Assembly (NCBI RefSeq): GCF_016097555.1
Contig: NC_054704.1
Location: 45,740,016 to 45,804,015, forward strand
Length of the DNA stretch: 64,000 bases
Source: Gigantopelta aegis
Lineage: Eukaryota > Mollusca > Gastropoda > Neomphalida > Peltospiridae
Direction: 5' to 3'
The translations under genes were made by a program, and so were the position numbers. The notes below the pieces were generated by a model. It searched no databases, was not told the DNA's origin, and worked only from the letters and a program-made list of their open reading frames with translations. Of the stretch, positions 47,393 to 58,699 are shown piece by piece. The first letter of the stretch is position 1. Each line of letters opens with the position of its first letter.

Positions 47393-50300
47393 TCATTCTG
47401 CAGCACTGGTTTTTCCATCCAATAGAGCTGTCCGTGATTTAAATCCCCGTTCACAATAATCACTGGGATCATTCCTATCTGGTGCCGGTTGATTCTGAAA
47501 TATAAAACATACGAAATGGCTGAGAATTGAAGAAAACTGAAACAATTCTAAAAATATTGTTTAAGTGTGCTACATAGTAACATAGTATGTGCAACTACTA
47601 TGCAGGTGACTGGCAACAACATAATCACTGGACCAAAACTGAAACATTGTAAAATGTTTTTTTTTTATGGTACATAGTTTTCAACCTGATAGTTGCTGGT
47701 TTATATTACTGACCAGTGTTATCACAGTTACTGTGCTATATTTTACTATTTTAAAATTTATTTCTGACATATAACAACCAATTAATCGATACCACATATA
47801 ATTCTTGTATAGTGGGGTAAACATACATTCTGAGAGTACTGCTAAAGCAATGAATGTCCTCTACGGGGCCCGACAAATTTTCATATCCCTTAAATTCAAG
47901 GACCATAACTCTGTGAAAAATGGGTAAATTACCATGAAAGTTAAAACTTTATCTGTAACCGTACATGATAAAGCTATACACAAAATTTCAGTTTAATATC
48001 TCAAGGCACTGAGAAAAAACATCCGGAAAACTATGTGGGATGGACGCACAGAAATACAGATGGACGGAGATGAAACCTAGAGTCCCCTCTGGTTGGACCG
48101 GTAGCCTAAGGGACTAATAACTTGGGAATGTTGAAATTGCAATGTGCATTATAAAAGGCATGTGCAATACAACTAGGTTCCATTTTATCAAATGATATCA
48201 AATTGAAGAATCTACAAAGATGGCAAGTTGACTGGTAGCATCTAGATGGGGCCAGACCGGCCTCAGTGGCGTCGTGGCAGGCCATCTGTCTACAGGCTGG
48301 TAGGTACTGGGTTCGGATCCCAGTCGAGGCATGGGATTTTTAATCCAGATACCGACTCCAAACCCTGAGTGAGTGCTCCACAAGGCTCAGTGGGTAGGTG
48401 TAAACCACTTGCACCGACCAGTGATCCATAACTGGTTCAGCAAAGGCCATGGTTTGTGCTATCCTGCCTGTGGGAAGCTCAAATAAAAGATCCGTTGCTG
48501 CTAATCGGAAGAGTAGCCCATGTAGTGGCAACAGCGGGTTTCCTCTCAAAATCTGTGCGGTCCTTAACCATATGTCTGACGCCATATAACCGTAAATAAA
48601 ATGTGTTGAATGCGTCGTTAAATAAAACATTTCTTTCTTTCTTTCCAGATGGGGCGGTTAGAGGCAGGTGATTTGCATTTAAAGACAACAAACTTGTCCG
48701 TAGCATCAGCCTGGCATGGTGTTACAAAGTTTTGTCTCAACTGAACAGGCCTTATTTTGTCATTTCTAGAGACTCTCTAATAAAAAAACAAATTCTACTT
48801 GTACATTAAATAAAAAGGACCTATGAGTGAATGTCAAACTGTTGAAATTAAATATGAATATAATATACTTACTCTGTATGGCAGTGGTTTGGACTCATAC
48901 ACATGAAAACCTCCAATTCTAGTCCAATCCTGCAAAAAATTTAAATAAGATGTAAAAAAGTATGTATAAAATATTATTGGTGTATACCATCACATACATG
49001 AACAATACCAATTTTTCTGTCAAAAATAGAACTTAACATACTCATTATTATACTGAAGTTACTTAATTCTGCAATTTGACCTGTGTAAATTATGACATCC
49101 TCTCTTGAATGTAGATCAGTTGTAAAGTGTTAATGTGTAATGGGTTAACTTACAGGATTAATTGAAGCATATTCATGACTGAGATTGAAGTGACAGGCCC
49201 TAGTTTTTAAACATTATGGCAGATTTTCCACTATTAAATTGAAAGTCATTTTTGGTTACAATTGATATCAGACATTACATTGTATTGTTCAGAATACCCA
49301 TTTCCGTACATCCGGAGTGTTTATGATCATCCTGGTGTTTGTAATGGTACAAAATTGATTTTGTTTCATAATTCTAAAAATGCATACATGTGCACCCAAG
49401 TAGTAACGGTTGTGGAGGCGAGCTCTAGCGGGAATTTCCCCTGTTTGAATGTCACAGACTCTTGTTTTACTCTATGGCATCTTTATTCAGATGTGTTACA
49501 GATTCGTAGATTAAGTAAACTTAGTGTCTTGTTTCCATGGGTTCAAATTAGGGTCTGCAACTTGAATGGCTGTCACTCACAAGACCTGTTTTCTGCACCC
49601 CACGTTAGATGAATGTGATATGACAGATGATGATGGTACACTATTACCAGACAAATTGTTCGCAAGCACTCTGTCTCCTGAACACACTACTGTTTTTTTT
49701 TTTACCATACAAACCAGTACAGTGTCCAAATGACTGGTACATAAAAATCCATGTTATGGGAAAAGACTAGCAAGTGAAAACCACTAGCATGAAGACCAAA
49801 AGAAGGAGCATTAGGTCAGAGAATGACTAATGTGGTGTACATAATAAGTTGTGGTGAAGTGGGGTTACAGTGAAAAATCTAATATGAAACACAGATATAC
49901 AATTATTCAATTATTATCCATTTCCCAGGACTTTTAAAACTCTTCTCCAAGAAAAATTGTTTTTAATTAGAAAAGAAGTTTGATTCTAAAAAATATGTTT
50001 AATATAAACTTACATTTGGGTGATACTTCACATTGTAGTACACAACATACACACCACCTAGGGTCAGCAAAATTCGTGGGACCAGATTTCTCCCCATTGC
50101 TGCACCCCAAGTACCCTGAAAAACAATGGTATATTTTAAATTTTAAACACCATAGAATTACTGGCTAAAGTAAACATTTTAGTAAAAAATAACAGAAAAA
50201 TCCCTCAAAACTATATAATATATATATATGTGTATATATATCATATTTCTATGATTAAACTTTCATATTAAATATATTTACTTGTTTAGAATATCAGTGT

Positions 50301-52075
50301 CTGTATATTCAATGTGTTTCTGGTGATCTTAATATTTGTAAGAAGCCCAAACTGGATGTTGTCTTCAAATAATTTTGTATGTTACAAAAAATAAAACATA
50401 TTTTAGGAAATAAAATGAAATTTAACCTAGTACAAATATTAGAACGATCAGAAACATGTTTAATATACAGCCACAAATATTTCATGCAGAAAAATATATT
50501 TAATATGTAATTACAATCGTAAAAAAGTTTCTTTTAGTCGATAACATCTTAAAACTTGCAGCAAACTCAGGAATATCCCTTTAACCCTAACCCTTAACAT
50601 AACCAGTTTTCTTTCTGGGGCCCCCCCCCCCCCCCCCCCCCCCATCTGTTGACTGTGGTTGCATTCAATTCCATAGCGCCAAACCCAAAAATTTCTTTCT
50701 AGCAGAAACAGGGGACAATATTTTAAACTCTTAGGCAGGGGTGCAGAAATGGAAAATATTTCACTAGCCAGCCAGACTAGTACCAACTAAAATTTAATAG
50801 CCCGTCAGAATCTGTACTAATCCGCCAGCTAGAACTTGATTGGCAAATCATTTCTTTTATATAGATTTACAAAATTCAAGTGACATCCCACAAGTATTTA
50901 ACAGACCAATCTATTAGTAACAGGCAACATAATTTGAATGTAAAGAATCCATTTCTAAGTAGTATTGACCGTTGACTGACTCTGATACCTGACTCGTGCT
51001 TATGCAGTTGACTATTTGGAACTCTGAAGTCCTCTATTGTCAATGCTGTACATGTATTTCGTCATCATTCTGAATAGTTTGTTTGAATGGTTTTAAAGTC
51101 TGCACATGACCGATGCTCTGTTACGGATTTGATGGAAAATTACAGTCAGTCAGAAAAAACCCCAGTATCACACGTCAGACTGATTGTTGTATTTTTTAAC
51201 TCTGACTCGTCCGTCAGAATATTTACTCGCATTTTACAAGCGGGCGAGTACTTTCTGCATCCCTGCTTAGGTAACCGGAAGTCAGTTAACGTGAGGTTTA
51301 CTTAGATAACCGATCGTTTGGTTACGTGAATATAGTTCTTGTAACTGATGAGTTAGGCCTATCTAATCCTAAAACACTTAAACTACAAAATGTTCTGTGC
51401 TACATTGGTGGTTCAAAAACAAACTGACTTTCACTTTCATTACTGATATATGGTACATTTTAGAATATAATTGTTCATCAAGTAACCGACTGGTGGTTCT
51501 CGTGATTTTGAAGTGGCATAACTGACACGCCAACAGAACGGTTCTCGTAAAATATTGTGCTCTGCGAAGCATCATATGATTGTAATAATATAGATAATAT
51601 TGAATTTGCATGACGTCAGTATTCTTCAGGACTTACTTTTGGCACTGTCATTAACCCTAACCCTATACGATAAGATATAACTATTTATAATGTTCTAAAT
51701 AAAGAAAGTCCTACCATATTTTTTTTTTTTACAAATTAAAAATCAAATACGCACCATTACAGGTTCTAGTGCTTTAAACAATATATTCATGGGCACGTTA
51801 TAAATCCGTTTGAATATATTTCTCGGTTTTAATTCCGGCATTATCCTTGGTTCGTTGGGAGAAAGTTCTTGATCCATCACCCATTGTCGTCTTAGCAGTC
51901 GTTCTTCAGGGGACAGTCCCTTGCCCGCCAATCTCTGTCTTTCGTAGGGGACCGGTTCGATTGAAAATGGTGGATATTTGCTCCCTCTGTTTATATGATG
52001 CTCTTGCATCCGTCTTTCAAGCTGCCATGGTTTTTCCTGAACAGGTTCGATCATATCTCCCGATTTGTCAGCCAT
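47393..52075 (-). CDS. NDUFB6: NADH:ubiquinone oxidoreductase subunit B6
   Basis: Accessory subunit (B17) of mitochondrial complex I, in the inner-membrane arm. Coding exons in reading order: 52075-51755 (donor GTGCGT), 50115-50014, 48929-48873, 47494-47393; all GT-AG and in phase, 193 residues. The first exon has LSPEERLLRRQWVMDQELSP, matching human RELRRRWLKDQELSP. The second has RNLVPRILLTLGGVYVVYYN followed by VKYHPN, the single membrane segment and the HYYMKYH-like exit. The third and fourth encode DWTRIGGFHVYESKPLPYR and a polar end finishing DGKTSAAE. Human NDUFB6 is 128 residues; the extra length is mostly about 55 N-terminal residues. The start at 52075 gives MADKSGDMIEPVQEKPW. An in-frame ATG also exists 24 bases upstream. 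ATTAAA at 47229-47224 (- strand) is a possible poly-A signal. Confidence 0.95.
47827..48117 (+). mobile_element. Dispersed 300-bp repeat, forward copy
   Basis: CATTCTGAGAGTACTGCTAA, CCATAACTCTGTGAAAAATG, AAATTACCATGAAAGTTAAA and CCCCTCTGGTTGGACC...GGGACTAATAA. Copies at 27642-27944 and reverse at 44571-44940. Lies in the last NDUFB6 intron. Confidence 0.8.
48255..48640 (+). mobile_element. tRNA-derived SINE, full length
   Basis: CCGGCCTCAGTGGCGTCGTGG and GGGTTCGGATCCCAGTCGAG (tRNA-like boxes), then GACCAGTGATCCATAACTGG, AAAGATCCGTTGCTGCTAAT, GGGTTTCCTCTCAAAATC and the tail AATAAAACATTTCTTTCTTT. Closely matches 25392-25775. Antisense in the last NDUFB6 intron. Confidence 0.9.
50240..50583. 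mobile_element. Left-truncated TTAA MITE copy
   Basis: Matches 21978-22365 from TTAAATATATTTACTTG through GAAGCCCAAACTGGATGTTG to the end GCAAACTCAGGAATATCCCT followed by TTAA. The left end is replaced by an (AT)n run. Lies in the first NDUFB6 intron. Confidence 0.75.
50621..50643. repeat. Poly-C run
   Basis: 23 consecutive C. Confidence 0.9.
50736..51265. mobile_element. DNA transposon with CAGGGGTGCAGAAA ends, exact 6-bp target duplication
   Basis: CAGGGGTGCAGAAA and TTTCTGCATCCCTG are inverted with one mismatch. CTTAGG is directly repeated at 50730-50735 and 51266-51271. CTAGCCAGCCAGACTAGTA near one end and ACAAGCGGGCGAGTAC near the other match, in reverse, the element at 5878-6587. Non-coding. 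In the first NDUFB6 intron. Confidence 0.85.
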
Positions 52076-53065
52076 GTTGGCGACTGCAACCTTGATCAAA
52101 GGGAGATAATGTTAAGGTCGTCGTGGTGTAAAATAATATATTACCTCCCTTTAAAGAGACGATTTTTAAAAAAGAAAGAAAAAAAAAAAAGAAAGAAAGA
52201 AGCAATCTCAGTTGCCTGCCCCTTTTTTGTTGGTCGTGGTTGGCCAGAATAGAGTACCTTTAGTTGAATCTGGTCAAATTCACTTGATATCAGTTCAAAT
52301 TAGTTTATACATACCTCATTCCATCCACACAGCATACTATTCCAAATATTTACCACAGATGAGTTCTTTTAATTAACTCATCAGAACAAATATGTAAGGA
52401 TACTTCCACGAAAGTCCAGGACGACCAACTTAGCGGCATGTTTTCCCCCAGAATTTCAAAAATATTTACACATTTTTAAAAGCGCATGAACCCACATTAA
52501 AAAAAAAATTATTAATACAAATTTTCCTTTTTAAATTATAATATATAAACTCTGTCTCAAACTCCGTTTCCTCAAACGTCACGTATCTTGAAGGAATTAT
52601 AAGTGGGGCCCGAACGTTTCTCAATGTGAACATGCAAGCGTCTGTATGTTTATTTCAAACTTTGACATAAAAATATACACATTATCTGGAATGACATATG
52701 CAGTCCTGAATAATGATGACAGGATAATTTAATTCCTCCCAGTATACTTCAAAAGAACCTCTCCAAAACATAGCCTACTACATACAAACCCTCAACACAT
52801 TGTTATAGTCATGATGATGATAATGATGATGATGATGATGATAGTAATAAAAGTAGTATAATTATATAGTGTATCGTCAATGAAATGAAACTGTAAATTA
52901 TGATGAATATATACAACAATTGGCATGTTTTATTTCCACAAATTAGCGTTCCAGCCAGCGAAACGTGCACCCCCCCCCCCCCCCAACTCTACTACATTAG
53001 GGGCCTATGTTTTTTGAAGCCTAATATGTCCTGAACATGAAATTAACTGGTAACGTATTTGTGAC
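52076..53065. other. NDUFB6 upstream region and intergenic sequence
   Basis: The first 100 bases should hold the NDUFB6 leader and promoter but no TATA or other clear motif is seen. A (GAT)n microsatellite lies at 52813-52845 and a poly-C at 52971-52984. Confidence 0.4.
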
Positions 53066-53395
53066 CAGTGTTTGCATAAGCGTACGAGACATGGGGACAG
53101 GGGGTACAACTGCCCTCCTAGTTCTGGAGAAAAACCTCAAATTCGGGCAAAATTGATCGAGAAATTCGGGAGAAATGTGCTAACCTGAGACCTTTTTACC
53201 ATGTATTTCCAATATTCTTAGTTGTAATCCATATAACAAATACGCAGTGATTTGTTTGCAACCCTATATAGCTGTTTGGTAGTAATGCTAATATGAATAA
53301 ATGTTATCCACATTCGGGCATTTTTATTTAATTCCGGCAAATACCGTCCTGCCACCCCCTACCCCATACAAAAATGGGAGCCCGTACGCCAGTAA
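53066..53395. mobile_element. Dispersed 300-bp repeat, reverse copy, longest
   Basis: AATTCGGGAGAAATGTGCTAA, ACCTTTTTACCATGTATTTCC and ACAAAAATGGGAGCCCGTACG match in reverse 22945-23246 and 36408-36610. Both ends carry a CGTACG-like motif (AAGCGTACGA and CCCGTACGCC). Confidence 0.65.
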
Positions 53396-54973
53396 GTGTT
53401 TGAGGGTACCCAAAAATGAATCAGGCCATAATCGGTATACATTCTCTAATTTTTGTTCACCAAAATATCCATACATGCATCAGCGGCATTTATTAAATAT
53501 CAAATAAAAAAGTATGTCTACCTTTAGGCATCGCATAAAATATGCCAAATTTGTATAATATTTTCTTTTTACAAGAACACATTGAATGTCTCCATATTTA
53601 TCATACATTCATTCAACAAATCAATGTCAACTATAGTAACTATCGCTTCCAACCATAGTGTTTTTTTTACACTCATCAAATCACCTACATTAACTGAGTT
53701 TACTGTTATCAGTATCTCCATCATAACTACATCATAATATACATAATATTATACTAACTTGTTTTACGGCACGTTCCTTGTAAAAAAAAAAACCACACAA
53801 ACATTTTAGGCCATAAGTGGTAACTATCTTTTGTACTATCAAATAATGACTTATATGCTAAAATATGTCTATATACTAGTTGATAAGACTTCCACGTCAG
53901 TATATTGCAAACACATGGTTACAAAAGTTTAATGGGTCAAACAAAATTACACAAAGGTTGAAAATACAAAATGGATTAAACAGCACACCACGCATATGTA
54001 ACACCATATAATTTTTATAATGAAAAACCGCAGTAATTATGGAGATATACGAATACAAGAAAATGCAACAAGAATTTAACACGGAAGCTATGTTTATGCT
54101 TTTTAAAGTTAAGATAATCAAGTAAACAATCCAATATACAGATAAACATTTAACATCTTTGAACCATTTAAAAATTGCCATTGTTGAAAAGAATTCCCAA
54201 TTTCCCCAATTAATTTGTTTGTGATAATGTTACTGCAAGACATTGGGGAAACTAAATGCTTAAGCAAGTTGAACTATATTTCTTTCGTTTCCTGAATAAT
54301 ACAGATCACCTTTAATAGATGACCAAAATTTGAGCTTAGTAGCCCCACAAATCGCACCACAATTAATAACCGAACATGTTAAATGGTAATCTACTGTTAC
54401 ACTCCTGACAACTATCAAGTTAAATTTCTTATGCCCATTTGAATTATTTTGATATGATATGCCTTTTTTTCAAACAACAGTAAGTAAATAGAACCAATGG
54501 AAATTTTGTAGTTTTAAACTACATGCAACAATAAGACTACAATTAGGTCGTTTGTGTAAAATGTGCATACATGTAAATGGAAAATCTACTCCTCGCATTA
54601 CAAACAATGAATCTTCAGTGCAGTTATATTTAATCACATCTCAGATCTTCCAGTGACATAAACATGTAACAACAAATATCATTCAATGTCTTCTGCCAGG
54701 CATGTTATGATATTAATACGTAGATGGTGATACTCTCCTGCATGTTCATCAACCAACTCATATTCAAGGCACATGTTGTAGCACATGAAACTTTATCGAA
54801 TATTATTCACCATGAATGTTACAGTATCATTTATCGTGGAAACTTGTATTACTTAAATATTTGTTAAATTTATTAACAAACTTGTAGCTTTTCTGAACAA
54901 AAACAAAATACAATCTTGATGAACAAGTGAGCTTTCAACACGTAAACAAAAAAACAACAACAAAAGACAGATT
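53396..54973. other. AT-rich intergenic, nothing recognised
   Basis: No gene, RNA or bounded repeat seen. Confidence 0.4.
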
Positions 54974-55082
54974 GGAACGAATTTATAAAGCATGTTTATG
55001 AATTACAAGCGTGTAGCTACCAACATTTTTAATGCTTTTAAACACCTGCGTTTAAGAAAAACAGACTCCCTAAATTCGGGCC
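54974..55082. mobile_element. 109-bp hairpin MITE
   Basis: GGAACGAATTTATAAAGCATG on one side and GACTCCCTAAATTCGGGCC on the other enclose AACACCTGCGTTTAAGAAAA. It is the reverse of the family at 13408 and 19767. Confidence 0.6.
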
Positions 55083-55389
55083 ATTATGTTTTATTTTATT
55101 GCTTGTAAAATATTCATATTGTAAAATGTTGGGAGAGGCCTTAAAATAGGCTAACGCCTATTGGGCGATCCCTAGAACAGCAATGAATATTGTTTAAAAC
55201 CAAAGAAAATAGATTGTATATCTCTTCTGAGCTTACAAAATGCATTATATCAGAAAGCTGAACATATACAAGAACCCATTTGTTCACTACCTTTAAGTAT
55301 GAATAGTTCATGACAGGAGCGTAACACTCAGAAGCAGATATGATTTTAGGACTTTGTACTTCAGTAAGACTTCGTGTATTTTCTTGTAA

Positions 55390-55818
55390 TTACATTCTGA
55401 TATGCAAGTTCATTTGTAAACAAACATAATTTTCACGTATAGTACTGCAAACATAAGAGTTTAACCGGTGACAAAAATTGTTTGACAAAAGAACTTCAAG
55501 TAAACAATCTTTAGTGATTGTATCTACCGGGTAATACATTATACCAATATTAGTTGTAGTTGCTATTATTTGAAAGAAAATGTAATACGGATATGTGTTG
55601 GTGTGGTCTATGCTGAAACTGTTACACCCGTGACATGACATTATATAATCTGTGAAATCATGAAGCGGGAATATATGGATTTTTGTATGATGACCCTCAA
55701 CCTCACCCTGCCATACTTCAATGAAGTAATAACCAGACAACACAATACACAATAATACGCAAAACAAATGATGCCTGTTATATTCCAAACATATACATGA
55801 GTTGAAATTACAACACAA
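55390..55818 (-). CDS. Unidentified 142-codon open reading frame, possibly chance
   Basis: The longest open frame outside genes and repeats. It begins MCCNFNSCICLEYNRHH, followed by a hydrophobic stretch LFCVLLCIVLSGYYFIEV that could be a membrane anchor, then a Cys/His/Tyr-rich part. It is not recognised. There are no splice-linked neighbours, no evident promoter or poly-A signal, and the A/T-rich codon use is what noncoding DNA here would give. Treat as unproven. Confidence 0.15.
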   Translation of the reverse strand: MCCNFNSCICLEYNRHHLFCVLLCIVLSGYYFIEVWQGEVEGHHTKIHIFPLHDFTDYIMSCHGCNSFSIDHTNTYPYYIFFQIIATTTNIGIMYYPVDTITKDCLLEVLLSNNFCHRLNSYVCSTIRENYVCLQMNLHIRM

Positions 55819-56539
55819 AAGTCTCCAAGCTTAAGGTTAACAAGTTACACATATTTGCAAACTTCATGGATCAAATATAAACGATGGTGAAAAACGACTT
55901 GTGATTAGGAGAGGAATGGCCCCTCCATGGTCTCCTGGCTACACCAGTGAATAATTGTCACTTCATCATACTCACAGTCAAACAGCAGTTTAGTTTAGCG
56001 GATATACTTTCGGTCAACCAAATGGGAAGATAACTTTAATCAGTGGCCATATTTAGACAAGTAAAATGAATCGACAGAAGCTCTATTCACACGCTACAAA
56101 ATAACACTTTTTTTATTTACTAATTAAGCTTATACCAAGTTTCTTTCGTTTCAAGGTTATACATTCCTCCATTCGGTGGAATCAAGGACCATGCGTATAA
56201 AGCCTTTAAACTTTTGACTTAAACTCAAAACCTCGAACTCAGCATCAATTTGTGCAGTCCACAGACCGAGTGTAGGTGGTATAACAGGTTTGGGCCCAGG
56301 CGTATATGTTTTTAAAACCCACAAGGTCAGAATGTTTTAAACTGGTCGGTGTTTATAAAATATACTTGTAAACATGCTGGAAGCAATTAAGGTAAATTTT
56401 CCGAGGTGAGATATCTCATCGTTTATTCATGATAACACTCCACTAAAGACAATTACACGTGTGAAAGATGAACATCAAAGCCGGAAGTCTTCAGCTCATA
56501 TGCCTTCATCTTCGTCTGGGTCTGGTTTGTCGCCCATTA

Positions 56540-56812
56540 GGATATTTCTCGTTCCAGTCAGTGCTCGCACCCCGGTACCGGCTCCACACAGAGTGAATTT
56601 AACGACTCAGTGGGTAAGTGTACATTTTCACTAACAACTAACCTACAAATACGTGCCCAGTGGTAAAACGCTCACATGATGCGCGGTCAGTCTAGGATCG
56701 ATCCTCGTCGGTGGGCTCATTGGGCTATTTTTTGTTCTAGTTAGTGCACTACGGCTGGTATATCAAATGTCTTGGTATATGTTATCCTGTGTGTTGGAAG
56801 GTGCGACACTGC
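56540..56812 (+). mobile_element. SINE mosaic
   Basis: AGTGAATTTAACGACTCAGTG with GGGTAAGTGTAC and CACTAACAACTAACC resembles the body of the SINE at 16911. It is joined directly to a second SINE head, GTGCCCAGTGGTAAAACGCT and AGTCTAGGATCGATCC, with the body TCATTGGGCTATTTTTTG as at 4905. The second copy is cut after GTTGGAAGGTGC. Confidence 0.65.
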
Positions 56813-56885
56813 GACTAAGAACCTCAAGGGTAAAACAGTAGAGCTGCCCTCCTTGGGTCGCCCCTTTGATGGATACATTATCCTT

Positions 56886-57327
56886 AGGTCTCACTACACA
56901 GATCACTTCCGGGTGATCACTTTCCACTATAGTTCCTAATTGTGACACATGTTATGGTTCACATATTCACTTCTAGGAAATGGTGAAGAATTAAAACAAT
57001 ATGCATGTTTAATGGTAAGCCTTCTGGCTGTATTTTACCCATGTTATTTTGTAATATTGTGCATCGACCTTTTGGGACATGGGTGTACAGCGCAAGAGAC
57101 AGCCAGAGTGAATCGGTTAATGAACCACCTGTTCGGACCGGTACTACAGCCAGATGCGGTCATATAGCAAAAAACTGAGACGGAAATGTTCTCAATTTTG
57201 GAGTGTATGTTCGCAATGGTGTATGTTGTTAGTGCCAACGAGAACCCGTTCTATTGGCAATCTTCGTTTGAAGTTGGACAATTTAACATGGGTTTCAATG
57301 GCAGATGACATCTGTGTAGTGAGACCT
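56886..57327. repeat. 18-bp perfect inverted repeat spanning 442 bp
   Basis: AGGTCTCACTACACAGAT at 56886-56903 and its exact reverse complement at 57310-57327, with ATCC TTA-like extensions outside. Could be the ends or sub-ends of an unidentified element. Confidence 0.55.
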
Positions 57328-57329
57328 TA

Positions 57330-57682
57330 TTTATCCTGCAACCGTTTCTATTGACATAATTGACGGATAAAGCAGTCATACCCTGTTACTAGCAGGATAT
57401 GACTTTTGACATCAATTATGTGACGTCACACGCATAGCTACATTACTAAATCGCTCATTTGACCTCTAGGTCATCGTACAATGTGGATGAAATAACAGAA
57501 ATAATAGTTTTTTCCCCCTTAACTTTTATGGTCTGCAGGATAAAGATAATAACTAGTTAATGACGTCGGACATTTGCTTTATCCTGTTCAGGCCGAATGA
57601 GAAATTCCGCTCGATTTTCCCATTCTTACCTTCACAGGATAAAGCAGATATATCCGATGTCATTAACTAGTTATTCTCTATT
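57330..57682. repeat. Cluster of hairpins with repeated CAGGATAAAGCA motif
   Basis: 57544-57587 (AGATAATAACTAGTTAATGA...) pairs with 57633-57678 (...TCATTAACTAGTTATTCTCT) with few mismatches. A neighbouring pair links CATAATTGA (57356) and TCAATTATG (57413). GGATAAAG or its reverse CTTTATCC occurs at about 57364, 57539, 57579 and 57637, and a shorter TTATCC at 57330. Confidence 0.7.
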
Positions 57683-57775
57683 TATAACACACACTAAACA
57701 CGTATCCATGTAATAATGTATAGTTACCATGGTGTCACTCTGCTCTACTCGGTTACATCGCAGAATGCATCTATA

Positions 57776-58348
57776 TTGTTAATACACATATCTCTATAAT
57801 GCAATATCATGTAGGCCTATTTATATTATTAATACACATATCTTTATAATGTAATGTCATGTACTGCATTTGTATTTGTATTCATATATGTACCAAGCAA
57901 TGTATTCCTATTATTTGTATCCTTCTGTTAACCATCTTGTCAAAATCAACACACGCGGAGGCCACACCCGGTATTGACTCCAGATGACCTTGACCTTGGT
58001 GGTGTGTCCTATCACTTACTCACAATGGACTAGAGTGAATTGTGAACAATCCTGCAACATTTGGTAATGATCGGACTCACCATTTCAATTGAAATCAATT
58101 CTCCAAATGTTACGACAATGTGGTTTTTGCGTTTCTTCTTTTGAAGAGTATATATTGTTTAATACACATATCTATGTAGCCTACACCTATCTTTATAATG
58201 TAATGTTCATGTAATTTGTATTCATATATGAAAGCATTCCTATTATTTGTATGTTAACCATCTTGTCAAAATCAAAATATGTAGCCTATGTTCCTCTTAC
58301 GCCGTTGCATAACGGCCTGAGTGTAATAAAGTTCTGTTCTGTTCTGTG
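57776..58348 (+). mobile_element. Dispersed repeat ending like a LINE 3' tail
   Basis: TAATACACATATCTTTATAA, ATTTGTATTCATATATG, CCTATTATTTGTAT and GTTAACCATCTTGTCAAAAT occur at 57828-57949 and again at 58163-58280. Between them lies a block with GACCTTGACCTTGGTGG. The second ends GCCTGAGTGTAATAAAGTTC and (TGTTC)n, the form of a non-LTR retrotransposon 3' end with a pentamer tail. Confidence 0.5.
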
Positions 58349-58699
58349 TACTCGTTAAGACGCCTGCAATACTCGTGACAACAATTAAACTACATTGTGT
58401 CTTTGATTCTCGTTCCATATTTTATTAGTGCTTCACACTAATTGATCTGATTGGCATTGGAAGATACCACGACAGACGTCAGATTACCAATTAACTAATT
58501 CTAATTAATTAACATCGTAAAAATAAATATATAAACTGTATTGTTATAAAGTTGAAAATTGAAGCACTGTGACACTATTATGATTTTTAAATAAACCTAA
58601 AATCCAGAACAGCAGACCATTATTTACCCATAGAAAGAGGACGCTGGAACAATACCCCTATTCAACACGACGTGAACACTCTTAAAAGGGAATCAAAGC

